The notes below the pieces were generated by a model. That model saw nothing but the letters and a program-made list of their open reading frames with translations, did not search any database and was not told the origin of the DNA. Of a DNA stretch of 64,000 nucleotides, positions 53,681 through 63,960 are shown one piece after another (the stretch's first letter is position 1; each line of letters opens with the position of its first letter). Position numbers and translations under genes: made by a program. The stretch lies in the NCBI GenBank assembly GCA_012934845.2, contig WNNJ02001549.1:62001-126000 (forward strand), in the 5' to 3' direction. The DNA is from Pomphorhynchus laevis (lineage: Eukaryota; Acanthocephala; Palaeacanthocephala; Echinorhynchida; Pomphorhynchidae).

Positions 53681-54239
53681 TAATTGATATTTTAATATAT
53701 TATTAATCCACACGTAAAAATAGATTAATTACTTAAGAAAGTGAAAAGTTTAACTGCGAAATTTCTTTACAAATACTGTTTACAATGAATGCATTCTTAA
53801 AAAGGAATTAAACGAATCGATTTAATTTTGCAAGCAAAGTAGGCGGACAAACAGATTTAATGACATCAGCACTGACAGCGCTTACAACTCTAAATCAGAA
53901 GAAAAGTAGAAGATAATTAATTGTCCTCAGGCTTACCTAACGTATCTCTTGTTAGAATGAACTAGTTCACGGAAAACGATGATATCCGGCTTAGATCGGA
54001 AGAGCACTGAACTGGGATGTATGAGAACAGATACATTCCCATTGATCTAAATTAATGAATTAAACAATTAATGAATTCTAGAAAATAGTAAATTCATTTA
54101 AATAATTTGTACATTTTTGATTGTTACTATTTTTATTTTTCTAAAATAAAAATTTTCTTTTACTTTATTTTTATTTTACAAATATTGAACAAATATTCTT
54201 TCTGACTGTTTATTTTACATTAGCAGCATTAATAATACA
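53681..54239. other. Unassigned sequence containing an adapter-like 15-mer
   Basis: No gene is recognised. AGATCGGAAGAGCAC at 53993-54007 equals the start of a common Illumina read adapter; the following TGAACT also occurs a few bases further on in that adapter. The sequence around it is otherwise normal genomic composition. Confidence 0.3.
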
Positions 54240-54905
54240 AATTTATTTAATGTGGCAAATGCGTACAAGCTGTGCGCTTACAAGTCCACAAAATTATTGT
54301 CCACATTATTGTCCGAGTGAGTATTGACAGTATGCATTCGTTTACTTTCTATGTGACGAACAGTATAAGATTTTAAGTTCCCTATCTTCCAGATACGAAC
54401 AGGAGTGATTCATGTAACTGACGATGTAGTATTGCCCATTACATGTCAGCATCGATGTGCATCTGAACCAATATCCTCGTTAGAATCATTGACAACCTCG
54501 ACTTGTTTTGACAGAGTATGTACCTCCTCATTGTGAACATTTTTGAACACTGTTGTCATGACAAGATGATGATTTCGTGTTGTATTTACAAGTACTTGTA
54601 GTTAATATACCTCCCTATGTAGGATGTCGATGACGCATGTAGCACATATTCTACACAAGAAACGTCCATTGAAGGCGCTTGGGACACCAACCGGCACTGA
54701 TAATATCGACCAGTTCAAGCAACAATCATTGTCGTAGCCAACTTGTACCTCTTCGTACTTCGGGTCATTTTTCTTGCAATGTCTCGACTTTTTACCCGTT
54801 TTCATATTTGACTGTATATGGTTGTCGTCAGTGGTTGTTTGTAAGACGTGTAATTGTTCCTTTATCTTTTCGCCGCTTTGCCTTTGTAATTAACTTGGAA
54901 ACTGT
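54240..54905 (-). mobile_element. LINE-tail-bearing element with an unidentified ORF
   Basis: The minus strand ends (54300-54240) with the LINE tail GTAAGCGCACAGCTTGTACG, then CATTTGCCACATTAAATAAA. Upstream there is no RT; instead a 67-codon frame (54602-54805) starts MKTGKKSRHCKKNDPKYEEV and ends in FLCRICATCVIDILHREVY, with two C-x-x-C pairs (one near CRIC-ATC). A further frame reads toward 54440. It may be a non-autonomous element that borrows the LINE tail, or a LINE with an internal deletion retaining ORF1. I do not recognise the protein. Confidence 0.35.
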
Positions 54906-54989
54906 TTTTGTTTAATTAACTTTAACACTTATAACTTTTCTTATATTTTCTTATAACTTATCACGAGCGTAGCGAGCTGAACTGTAATT

Positions 54990-55225
54990 TTATATAATAA
55001 TACAAATTTATTTAACGTGGCAAATGCGTGCTAGCTGCAAGCTTACATGACCACAAACAAAAAATGAAAAAGTCAGCAGATAGATTATTTAAATGGGATC
55101 GGATTTGGCGTTTGAAGCACGGCAGGGAAGTTGATTGGCGTATATGAATGGGCAGATGATTCCACGATAGAGAAGCAGCCACCAGGAATGAGCGGAGTCC
55201 AAAAGAGATAGAGTAGCTTTAAAAT
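54990..55225 (-). mobile_element. LINE 3' end
   Basis: The minus strand encodes LRSFLVAASLSWNHLPIHIR followed by a short FKRQIRSHL segment (55215-55090). It then shows the tail GTGGTCATGTAAGCTTGC, AGCACGCATTTGCCACG, TTAAATAAA. It is the same family as the 27-kb LINE, strongly 5'-truncated. Confidence 0.7.
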
Positions 55226-56063
55226 AATTAAATCAACTAAATGAGCTAAATTATTTTTATTTTTAATATTTAATAAATTTATATATTTTATTACAGCATT
55301 ATTACATCAATAAATATTTTATTTTATTAAAAGAAATATTTATCATAAAATATTAGATAAAATTTAAATGTCTTTTAAAAGTTTAACATTTGACATGCTG
55401 ATCGTTTTAACAGCAAATTTAATAAAGCAAATTTCGAATTTTAATTACTAATTAAAATTAATGAATTATTAATATAATTCACTAATTAATAATTAATTAG
55501 TGAATTAATTGCATGATAAAAATGTGAATTTGAAAAACGTTTTTAATCCACTTATGCTCATACTTTTCTGTATACAACTTTACTTCAATCGAGTAGTATA
55601 ATTACAAACTTGCATATTTAATTACACATTTAATTAATTTTAATTTTTTTATAAACGAAATTATAATATTATTTTTTAAAATAATTTGTTGCTTTTCATG
55701 ATATTGATATAGATTAGGTTGATATTGAATATGTAAAAGCAATGTTAACTAATACCAAAGGGCTAGACGTTTGTTCTCATTCTTATCTGGTAATTTGGAA
55801 GTTATAAGATATATCTATTTGGCTAAATAATTTAAAATTTAAATAATTTTTAATATATAAAATGTTTACTTTTCTTGGATATTTTAAGCGAACGTTTTGA
55901 TAACAGCAATATTAGTATACAGCAATATTAATTAGTTATCATTTAATTTTAAATAATAAAATTATAATTTAATTTTTAAACAATGACTATATTTTTTCAA
56001 TTATTAAACGAATAATATTTCGGAAAATTTAATCTTTTATGATAAAAAAGATTAAAATCATAC
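55226..56063. other. AT-rich region downstream of the helicase gene
   Basis: I searched both strands for the missing C-terminal exon of the helicase (HPSS and VYxELLxT motifs) and saw none. No other feature is present. Confidence 0.35.
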
Positions 56064-56130
56064 CGTTCGATAAAATCTCTCACGATAATGCTTAGCCGTT
56101 TGAAGAATAAAACCTGAGCATAGTGATTTC
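56064..56130 (-). CDS. DHX33: DHX33-like short exon
   Basis: This exon is 67 bp after TATTTAG. It reads LKSLCSGFILQTAKHYRERF, then YRT, matching the family's C-x-(G/H)-(Y/S)-F...A block before the OB-fold. It is followed by a possible donor GTATGA. If it is not spliced, the frame stops one codon later, giving a protein without the OB-fold end. Confidence 0.75.
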
Positions 56131-59100
56131 CTAAATATAAAAAAAATTAACAATCGACAATAGAAAAATTAAAATCTTTACAGAATTGATGCACGGCAAA
56201 AGATTGAATTCGACAAATCCATTCCATTCGTAGCACATATCTTTCTTAAATGCTTTGAAATCTGGACCGCCTGATGAAGATTTCGATAATTTAGATGATA
56301 TTGCTTACACCACTTTATCTAAATTGAAATTTATCTAGTTGACTAGAGACAATTGAATAAAAACCTTAGGATTCGGTGCTTTTCTGAATGAGTTAAAGAT
56401 TTTAAGATAGGTGAGATGATCGCCAATCTCGTTTGAAAATTTTTCTAACTCTTTTTTAGATTGACCTCTTTTGGATGAAAATTGCAGAATAGATTCAACT
56501 GATAAAATACTGACGATGCGAATCATAGAACGTAAACAACCCAATGCATGTGCGGTCATGATACATTTCGCCAATCTTAAAACAAAATCACCGATGCCAG
56601 CAATGCTCTATCTAATCTTTTAATGCTGATAATTCAAAATTAAATTAAAATTATGGTCTTTATTTTATTAAAAATAAAGACCATAATAACGAAAACCATC
56701 TTTAGTTTAAATAAAAATTATATATAAATATCGAATATTCAAATATTTAAATATTTATATATAAATAGATAAAGCAATGTATATGTTTAATGATAACTAT
56801 GAAAAATCTTTTTTTATAAAACTACGAGAAGTTTTGGGAACGAAATCATACGTGCATGCAAGTAGCGGTCACAGTGCCACGGTGAAATGAATAAAAAATA
56901 CTGGATAGGTCAGTTGATGACCGATCAATCATTGAATACCAATGACCACCCGTTCAACGACCTATAAATCACGTTGCAGTTTAATTTTCAATAAACGACA
57001 GAATTCTTCCAACATCGGAATTGTAACACGTCATCGTAAATCATGCCTACAAACTGTAATTGTATGTAAATATTTGTCGTAGATTGTACTACAACACTGA
57101 CGATGGACCTAGTAAGGGACCGAAACGTTTGCAAAATAAGAATATACATTGCTTTATATCTGTTTACAATGACCCAGAGCGCGGTTCAGACACGATCAAT
57201 ATATAAGGGCAAATAATAAAATGCTAGCAACTACTAGCATTTTCATCTGCAATTTTTTGAAGACGCTAGTAATTACTAGGGAAATATCAAAATGATTTTT
57301 CTTGTCGTTCAACTATACATGATAGTTCCTGGAAATTTAAAAAATAATTAAGAATATTTCTTTTCCCATTGCGTTTTCGGCATGAGTTAAACAAGAAAAA
57401 ATGTAAATGCATAAATAATATTTGATCAGTTTTGAAATATGTCTGTAATATATTGATTTTACTTTCATGGTCTTCTTTTTTTCGGTTTATTTCAGAATTG
57501 AATCAGAGCGATGGTGTTTCGTTTATCTTCCATCAGTTATTTTGATCAGAAGAATTCATTTAATGTATAATTAGTGGTTTTTAAATTTCAAGGAACAATC
57601 AGGTATAGTTAAACGACAAGAAAAATCAGCTTGATATTTCGCTAGTAACTACTAGCATTTTCATCTGCAATTTTTTGAAGATGCTAGAAATTACTAGGGA
57701 AATATCAAAATGATTTTTCTGGTCGTTCAACTATACCTGATAGTTCCTGGAAATTAAAAAATTTAATTAGGAAAACAATTATAGTATTCATAAGAAAACA
57801 ATTAAAATGAAGGCATAAAATAACAAAATAGAGGAAAATAAATTTAAAAATATTTAAAGATTTTCATTAAAAAGCATCGTCAGAAAATTAAAGATTAAAA
57901 TGCTAGTAGTTACTAGCGAAATATAAAGCTGATTTTTCTTGTCGTTCAACTATACCTGATTGTTCCTTGAAATTTAAAAACCACTAATTATACATTAAAT
58001 GAATTCTTCTGATCAAAATAACCGATGGAAGATAAACAAAACACCTTCGCTCTGATTCAATTCTGAAATAAACCGAAAAAAAGAAGACCATGAAAGTAAA
58101 ATCAATATATTACAGACATATTTTAAAACTGATCGAACATTCTTTATGTATTTACATTTTTTCTTGTTTAACTCATGCCGAAAACGCAATGGGAAAATAA
58201 ATATTATTGATTACTTTTTTAATTTCCAGGAACTACCAGGTATAGTTGAACGACCAGAAAAATCATTTTGATATTTCCCTAGTAATTTCTAGCATCTTCA
58301 AAAAATTGCAGATGAAAATGCTAGTAGTTACTAGCGAAATATAAAGCTGATTTTTCTTGTCGTTCAACTATACCTGATTGTTCCTTGAAATTTAAAAACC
58401 ACTAATTATACATTAAATGAATTCTTCTGATCAAAATAACCGATGGAAGATAAACAAAACACCTTCGCTCCGATTCAATTCTGAAATAAACCGAAAAAAA
58501 GACCATGAAAGTAAAATCAATATATTACAGACATATTTTAAAACTGATCGAACATTCTTTATGCATTTACATTTTTTCTTGTTTAACTCATGCCGAAAAC
58601 GCAATGGGAAAAAAATATTGTTAATTACTTTTTAAATTTCCAGGAACTATCAGGTTTAATTGAACGACCAGAAAAATCATTTTAATATTTCGCTACTAAC
58701 TACTAGCATTTTTATCTGCAATTTCATCAGAAAATTGCAGATGAAAATGCTAGTAGTTACTAGCGAAATATTAAAATGATTTTTCTGGTCGTTCAATTAA
58801 ACCTGATAGTTCCTGGAAATTTAAAAAGTAATTAACAATATTTCTTTTCCCATTGCGTTAAAAAGGAAAAATGTAAATGCATACAGAATATTCAATCAGT
58901 TTAAAAATATTTTTGTAATATATTGATTTTTCCTTCATGGTCTTCTTTTTTCGCTTTATTTCAGAATTGAATCAGAGCGAAGGTGTTTCGTTTTTTTTAA
59001 CTACTAGCATCTTCAGAAAATTATCATAAAAAGTTTCTAATAACGTTTCTTTAAAAAAACTGTATTTTTTTGTGACTTTTTTATTTTTATAAAAAAGTAT

Positions 59101-62100
59101 AAAAAAGGATAAATGTACACTTAGAATAAATATATACATAAATATATATTTTGTAACAAAATAAAACTATAATTGCAATACTCACGCAATTAAAAACTAG
59201 ATTTTATCGATTAAAAAATAAAGTAAGTCAATAAAAAGAGTCAATTCAATTTTTGAATTGAATTGTATTCAATTCAAAAACAACGTAAAATCAAAATGAT
59301 GTGATACGAACCTTGGATCCAATGGAAATGATACAATATTTAGACCCAATGGGGTAAGGTGATATACATGTGATTTTGAATCTACATCAGTAATAATACA
59401 ACCGAGCTGTTCAAGCTGATTAATTGCAAAAATTGTCGATTCATCTGAGGGAGCTGACATGAACTGAAACGTAGAAGGATCTTTAAATCCCATTGCGATC
59501 AATTGTAGATATGTCGCAGCAAGATTTGCCCGTAACAACTCTGGCTGTAATTCTTCTGATAACGATTTAAATATTTCTTCTTGGTACATACGATAGCAAT
59601 AGCCAATTGATTCACGACCAGCACGGCCAGTTCGTTGCCATGCCTCGGCCTGTGATATCATTTGTAATTTCAATGTATCAACGCCGTTTTCATGATTATA
59701 TTGTTTGCGCTTAACCCATCCACAATCGATAACTATCCGGATATTGGGTATTGTTATAGAAGACTCCGCAACATTAGTGGCCACTATTACCTTACGCATC
59801 CCTTAGAAAACAACTGCAGTGTAACTACCGTATAAACGTAACAAGGTACCTTCCCGAGGAAGCCTTAATGCTTTTAACTGAGCGGCTGAACTCATATTTG
59901 CATAGAGTAAGGAAACATCCAATCCGATATCATTGTCAGCAATAAACTGATCTTGCAACTTTTCTAGTAACATACCATAGTGTTCGATTTCCTCCTGGCC
60001 AGTAAGGAAAATTAAGACACCGTAATTACAAGGAAATTCACGATTGACCTTAATAAAGCCACAACAATATATATGCTCTAATTAAATCTATTTTTAAAAT
60101 ATTAATTTATTATATTATCATAAAAAAATAATTCAAGTTAGTAATCTTATTAATCAAATAAAATTGATAAGATTAATTTGGTAGATTAAATTAGATAAAT
60201 CCGATTTAATCGATTTAATCCGATTAATTTAAATTTAATTAAATTTTATTTTATTTCAACTAAAATATAATTTTTTAGAACGAAATTTACAAGTAATAAA
60301 GTAATAACTTTTATTTTTTGAAACGGAGTTATTTTAAAGTCAATGCATTTTATCCAGTACAATTTAAGAATGCAGAAAGTACCTATAAGGACCTATTAAG
60401 AAGACCGGGCAGTCATAATATCTATTCAACATTCAACACTTAACAAGAAACGGCAAATGTATATAATTGTGAGAATACATATTTAAATAAAGAATTATTG
60501 GAGCTGGATCAAAAAAAGGGAAATTTTATTTGATATTTCGCTAACTTCTATTAGAAAATTACCTGAAGATGTAAATTTTTTAAAATGCTAAGAAAGGTTA
60601 GCGAAATATCAAATAAAAATTTCCCATTTTTTGATCCAGCTCCAATAATTCTTTATAAAACTAGCAGTTTCCTGGTATTTTTTCAAATGCTGGCATTTGC
60701 TAGTGCTTTTGATAATGATTCTATCTGGTGAAACATTAGTGCTGCTTTAGCAATCCATTAGGCTTCTAGAGTTTGTCTGGTACATCATACATTGACTCGT
60801 GTCTGTGAGGTCTGTCAGTCCTCCTCTGCATCCAGTAGTGAGATGAATTTAGCACTGATGAGTCATTGTAATGACGAAACGGTACTTGTTACTGTTATCG
60901 TTATTCTTGCGCGTACGGTTTAAATGATCGGAAACTTAATTCACACGGAATGGTCTCACTCTCTGTTGAAACTAGAAACACTCTCACTAGAAAAATAATT
61001 TTCTTTGAGCTATAGCTTTCCTTATTAGTTAATGTTTATATTATATAAATTTAAGTAATAAGGAATTGCTAGAGTTGGATCAAAAAAAGAAGAATTTATT
61101 GTTGATATTTCGCTAACTACTGTTAGCATTTTCAGAAAATTACCTGAAGATGTAATTTTCTGAAGATGCTAATGGAAGTTAGCGAAATATCAAAAATAAT
61201 TTCTTCTTTTCTTTGATCCAGCTCCCAAAATTCTTTATCAATAATGGATCATGATCAATTATTTACATATTTAAATATGTTTTCTACTAAACACTTCTAT
61301 AATTCTAAAATACATAAGCGTAACCTGTTTTGTATGCCGTCTTTTGTTTGCTATCAATTAAATAATTATTTGACCAAATAGTTTATCGTTTAAATAATTT
61401 GTGAATGATATTACTGAGATAATAGCAAATAATTAAACATTTTATGTTTCTTGAGGTAACGATAGATAGATGAATTTTAATAAATTAAATATCGCATCTA
61501 AACTGAAAACAGTATTTCAAATTATTAATTTTACAGTCAAAATTAAATTTTACTAAAAGATTATTTTACATTTATTAAATTCATTCATTAAATTTACAAA
61601 ATTATTAAAACTGCAAAACATTTATATCAATTACTTTAATGATCACATATAATAATCAAAGATTATTAATTTACAATCTTTGATTATTAATCATAAATCA
61701 TAAATAATAATTATAATTTAAATTATCAAAAATTATTAAATTATATCAAATTATTTGATTCAATCAAAGATTATTATTAATTAAAGTCTATCTTACAATA
61801 TTTTCAAGTATTGATTAAATTATAAGCAATCGTCAATTATTTATAAATAATTTTACAATTATGAAACTATAAATGAAAATTTTATTTATTAATTCATTAA
61901 ATTCCAGTGATTTATTAAATTATTGCAATAACAAAATAATTGAAAAATTAAATACCTTAATTAAGGTAACTATGCTTTTGTGTTCATAATCTATATCTGT
62001 AATCTTATTATCATCGATCAAGTGCTTAACGCGGACAGGAAATAATCGTCCTTTCACATGAATAACAGGAATGTTGAATTGATTATTATCACCAAAATAC

Positions 62101-62371
62101 TTCTGAAATTCGTGTGGATTCATTGTTGCCGACATTAGCACGATTTTTAACTGTTGAAGGTTTTTCTGTTTAAATCGCTCACTTTGCGCATGTCTTGTTA
62201 TGCTACATAGTATATCGGTATTAAGAGATCGTTCATGAACTTCATCCAATATTATAAAGGAATATTTTAGAAGTAAGGGATCATTGATCGCTTCTCGAAT
62301 TAACATACCATCAGACATGTACTTAAGCTTGGTTTCATTACATACGTTATTATTAAATCGAACAGAGTACC
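56064..62371 (-). CDS. DHX33: DEAH-box RNA helicase, DHX33-like (partial, six exons)
   Basis: This is an ATP-dependent RNA helicase of the DEAH/RHA family. DHX33 acts in the nucleolus in rRNA synthesis and in translation or RNA sensing in animals. Exons on the minus strand: 62371-61955, 60048-59850, 59801-59312, 56575-56365, 56318-56182, 56130-56064. All junctions are GT-AG and keep phase. Visible motifs are II (DEVH), III (SAT), IV, V and VI (QRTGRAGR), then the winged-helix/ratchet region. DHX33 is favoured over DHX40 or the Prp helicases by AWQRTGRAGRE, VKxKxYN, SILSVES and SEIGDHLTYLKIF. Exons with motifs I/Ia lie beyond 64000. The last visible exon ends RERFYRT. The OB-fold end (normally ~75 residues more) was not found. 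Three introns are only 46-51 bp, while the two large ones (1.9 and 2.7 kb) are full of repeats. Confidence 0.88.
56182..56318 (-). CDS. DHX33: DHX33-like exon, helicase-associated domain
   Basis: The acceptor TTTCAATTTAG (56329-56319) gives IKWCKQYHLNYRNLHQAVQI and then KHLRKICATNGMDL. The WCK and LRxIC...M pattern fits DHX33 (WCKENF..., LRDICLKM). A second AG at 56304-56305 would drop WCK and is less likely. The intron before it is 46 bp and the one after is 51 bp. Confidence 0.8.
56365..56575 (-). CDS. DHX33: DHX33-like exon, ratchet domain
   Basis: After TTTTAAG it completes the Arg codon and reads LAKCIMTAHALGCLRSMIRI, VSILSVESILQFSSKRGQSK, then a GDHLTYLKIFNSFRKAPNPK end. The spacing and GDHLTYL motif are those of the helicase-associated domain. 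The intron before it is 2.7 kb and contains the palindromic cluster at 57.2-59.0 kb. Confidence 0.85.
57097..57135 (+). ncRNA. Weak hammerhead-like motif
   Basis: CTGACGA (57097-57103, fits CUGANGA), then TGGACC...GGGACC, then GAAAC (57122-57126) and GTTTGCAAA. Stem II can form only two G-C pairs and stem I is not evident. The order of boxes is right, but the folding support is poor. Confidence 0.2.
57215..58995. repeat. Nested palindromic repeat cluster inside a helicase intron
   Basis: At least five alternating plus and minus copies are present of a unit containing AACTACTAGCATTTTCATCT, GATTTTTCTTGTCGTTCAAC, ATACCTGATAGTTCCTGGAA and, further out, TCAGAATTGAATCAGAGCGA. Good arms are at 57467-57760, 57895-58105, 58226-58540 and 58690-58995. 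Each unit is itself an inverted repeat around the CTAGTA/TACTAG centre. No frame is present. It looks like a MITE that has been duplicated in inverted fashion several times. Confidence 0.75.
59312..59801 (-). CDS. DHX33: DHX33-like exon with motifs V and VI
   Basis: It begins GGATGCGTAAG after CTAAG. It encodes motif V (VIVATNVAESSITIPNIRIV), CGWVKRKQYN, motif VI (QAEAWQRTGRAGRES), CYRMYQEE, then the start of the winged helix (PELLRANLAATYLQLIAMG...FMSAPSDE) and HLTPLGLNIVSFPLDP. The donor is AAG before GTTCGT. Confidence 0.88.
59850..60048 (-). CDS. DHX33: DHX33-like exon with motif IV
   Basis: The acceptor TTTATTAAG is followed by GTCAATCG in phase 0. It encodes VNREFPCNYGVLIFLTGQEE, then IEHYGMLLEKLQ and SLLYANMSSAAQLKALRLPREG. 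It ends AAG before GTACC. The following intron is 48 bp (59802-59849). Confidence 0.88.
60490..60660. repeat. Complete MITE, GGAGCTGGATC family
   Basis: Near-perfect terminal inverted repeats: AAAGAATTATTGGAGCTGG with CCAGCTCCAATAATTCTTT, and GATATTTCGCTAAC with GTTAGCGAAATATC inside. It lies in the 1.9-kb intron of the helicase. Confidence 0.75.
60855..60896 (+). ncRNA. Hammerhead ribozyme core
   Basis: CTGATGA (60855-60861); stem II GTCAT with ATGAC (60862-60875, loop TGTA); GAAA (60876-60879); stem III CGGTA with TACTG (60880-60894, loop CTTGT, one G-U pair); then T-T, giving A15.1-U16.1 and a GUU cleavage triplet. All conserved core bases are present in the correct order for a type I hammerhead. 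Stem I is weak: only GAAT / ATTC pair at a distance, across an internal loop. Hammerheads of this type are known from Penelope-like elements and retrozymes. No coding part is attached here. It is antisense to the helicase intron. Confidence 0.55.
61062..61245. repeat. Complete MITE, GGAGCTGGATC family
   Basis: The left arm GAGTTGGATCAAAAAAAGAA...TTGATATTTCGCTAACTAC and right arm GTTAGCGAAATATCAAAAAT...CTTTGATCCAGCTCC surround AGCATTTTCAGAAAATTACC / TTTTCTGAAGATGCT. It is in the same intron as the copy 500 bp away. Confidence 0.75.
61955..62371 (-). CDS. DHX33: DHX33-like exon with motifs II and III
   Basis: The acceptor TTTTTTTACAG precedes GGGTACTCTGTTCG, reading G-Y-S-VRFNNNV (phase: one base comes from the missing upstream exon). 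It contains LKYMSDGMLIREAINDPLLL, motif II as IILDEVHERSLNTD, motif III as VLMSATMN, and the linker VKGRLFPVRVKHLID. It ends VTLIK with AAG before donor GTATTT. The Walker B box reads DEVH instead of DEAH, a conservative variant. Confidence 0.88.
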
Positions 62372-63960
62372 CTGTAAAAAAAGCAGTGTTTATATAAAAT
62401 ATAAAATATTTGATCAAATATAAAATATATAATTAAAATATATATAATCTATAATATATAATCAATAACATCGGTACATCTTAAACATAGAAGCAATAGC
62501 ACATAGGGTGAACGAAAATGTTGTGGATTTATTTCCTTAAGTTTTGTAAAGTAGATTTATTTTATTTCAAATGGAGTAGAAAATCTTTAACTTAATTGCA
62601 GAACGCTTCTAATGTTCAAAAAAATAAAATAAAAATGGATTTTTTATAATTGCAAAAATTGAATAAAACAATTGAATAAAATTGAATAAAATTAAATAAA
62701 ACATTATTAATTATTTTGTATATTGAAAAACAACTTTCAAGTTTCGATATTAATTCCAGCCTATAGGAATAATTAATTGCATATTTTTTCGAAAACGTTA
62801 AAATGTGCGTTTCTATTTCTAATCCAAATAGTCTTTAATTATTAAACTATAAATGATAAAATTGTTTGTTCATTGATCGTAAGACGAACCTCCACTGTGA
62901 AAATGCGTTATACTTAAATTGTATTACTCATTATACTCATTTTTAATTGCAATTAAAAATGAATTAATAAATAAAAATAAATAAAAATAAATAAAAAATA
63001 TTTATAATTTCAAATAATTATAAAAAATTATAATTATTCTTTTTCGACTAACGATATGATAGCTCGATCTTACAATTTAATGATAATTAAACTAGATTGG
63101 ATGATGTGAAAGCTACCGAGGATGTTGTGTAAAAAATAAAAATAATAATTTCTAAAAAAATATTTTTGAAATATTAAATGTAAATGACTAACTATTAATG
63201 TCTATAAAATGATAGACTAAAAATAATAGTTATTTAAATATAACTATCAATCTATCTAATGATAGATTATTAATCTATCTATAAAATGATAGACATTAAT
63301 ATATTAATGGGCTTTATTAATGTGTTATAAAACAGTTCAGAAAACATTATATACATTATCTTAATGATTATAAATATAATAATTATAAGATAATAGGTAA
63401 AGTATAATCCTATACTTATAGTATATATTATAAGAATATAACTTATAATATAGGCAGTCATTTTTAACATAAATTTAAAATGTTATCTTCAATATAACAT
63501 AATTATTGTATAATTACAGTCACAATGTCGAATGGATAAGTTCAAACCCATACACTTTAAACGAAGTAAGGTAGTAAAAGTCTAGTGATAAAGTTTTGTT
63601 GATAAACGATTATTCACAAACTCGAAAGTTTTGTTGTTATCAGGACAGCTGCTTTTTCTGGTGAAGAGATTTAAAAAGCTAATTGGAGTTAAATTTGTTT
63701 TCTATAAAATATTATCAGAAATTTCGTTACAACACAATTAAAAAACGTGTTCATATTTAAATGTTGTAAGCAAATATCAAGTTGATTTTTAAGATTAAAA
63801 TTTATCAAATCTTTAATTGCGGATTAGGTGACGTTAAATGTTAAATTATAAAAAGTATTTAAGTACTAAATGTAAAATAAAATCGTTTTTCTTTAAATAA
63901 AATCGATTTGTAATTTGTTCGCTAGTATAAAGCTTAAGATTATCTTAATAAAGCTTAATT
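62372..63960. other. AT-rich intron or upstream region of the helicase
   Basis: No exon with motif I (GxxxxGKT) or Ia is visible on the minus strand, so the missing exons are further right. Positions 63205-63300 contain a few copies of CTATCTAATGATAGA-type short palindromes. No other feature is seen. Confidence 0.35.

Noticed and set aside
56335-56364. Reading-through of the helicase exon past 56365
   Set aside because: A good donor (AAG before GTTTTT) and the family alignment place the exon end at 56365; the extra codons are intronic.
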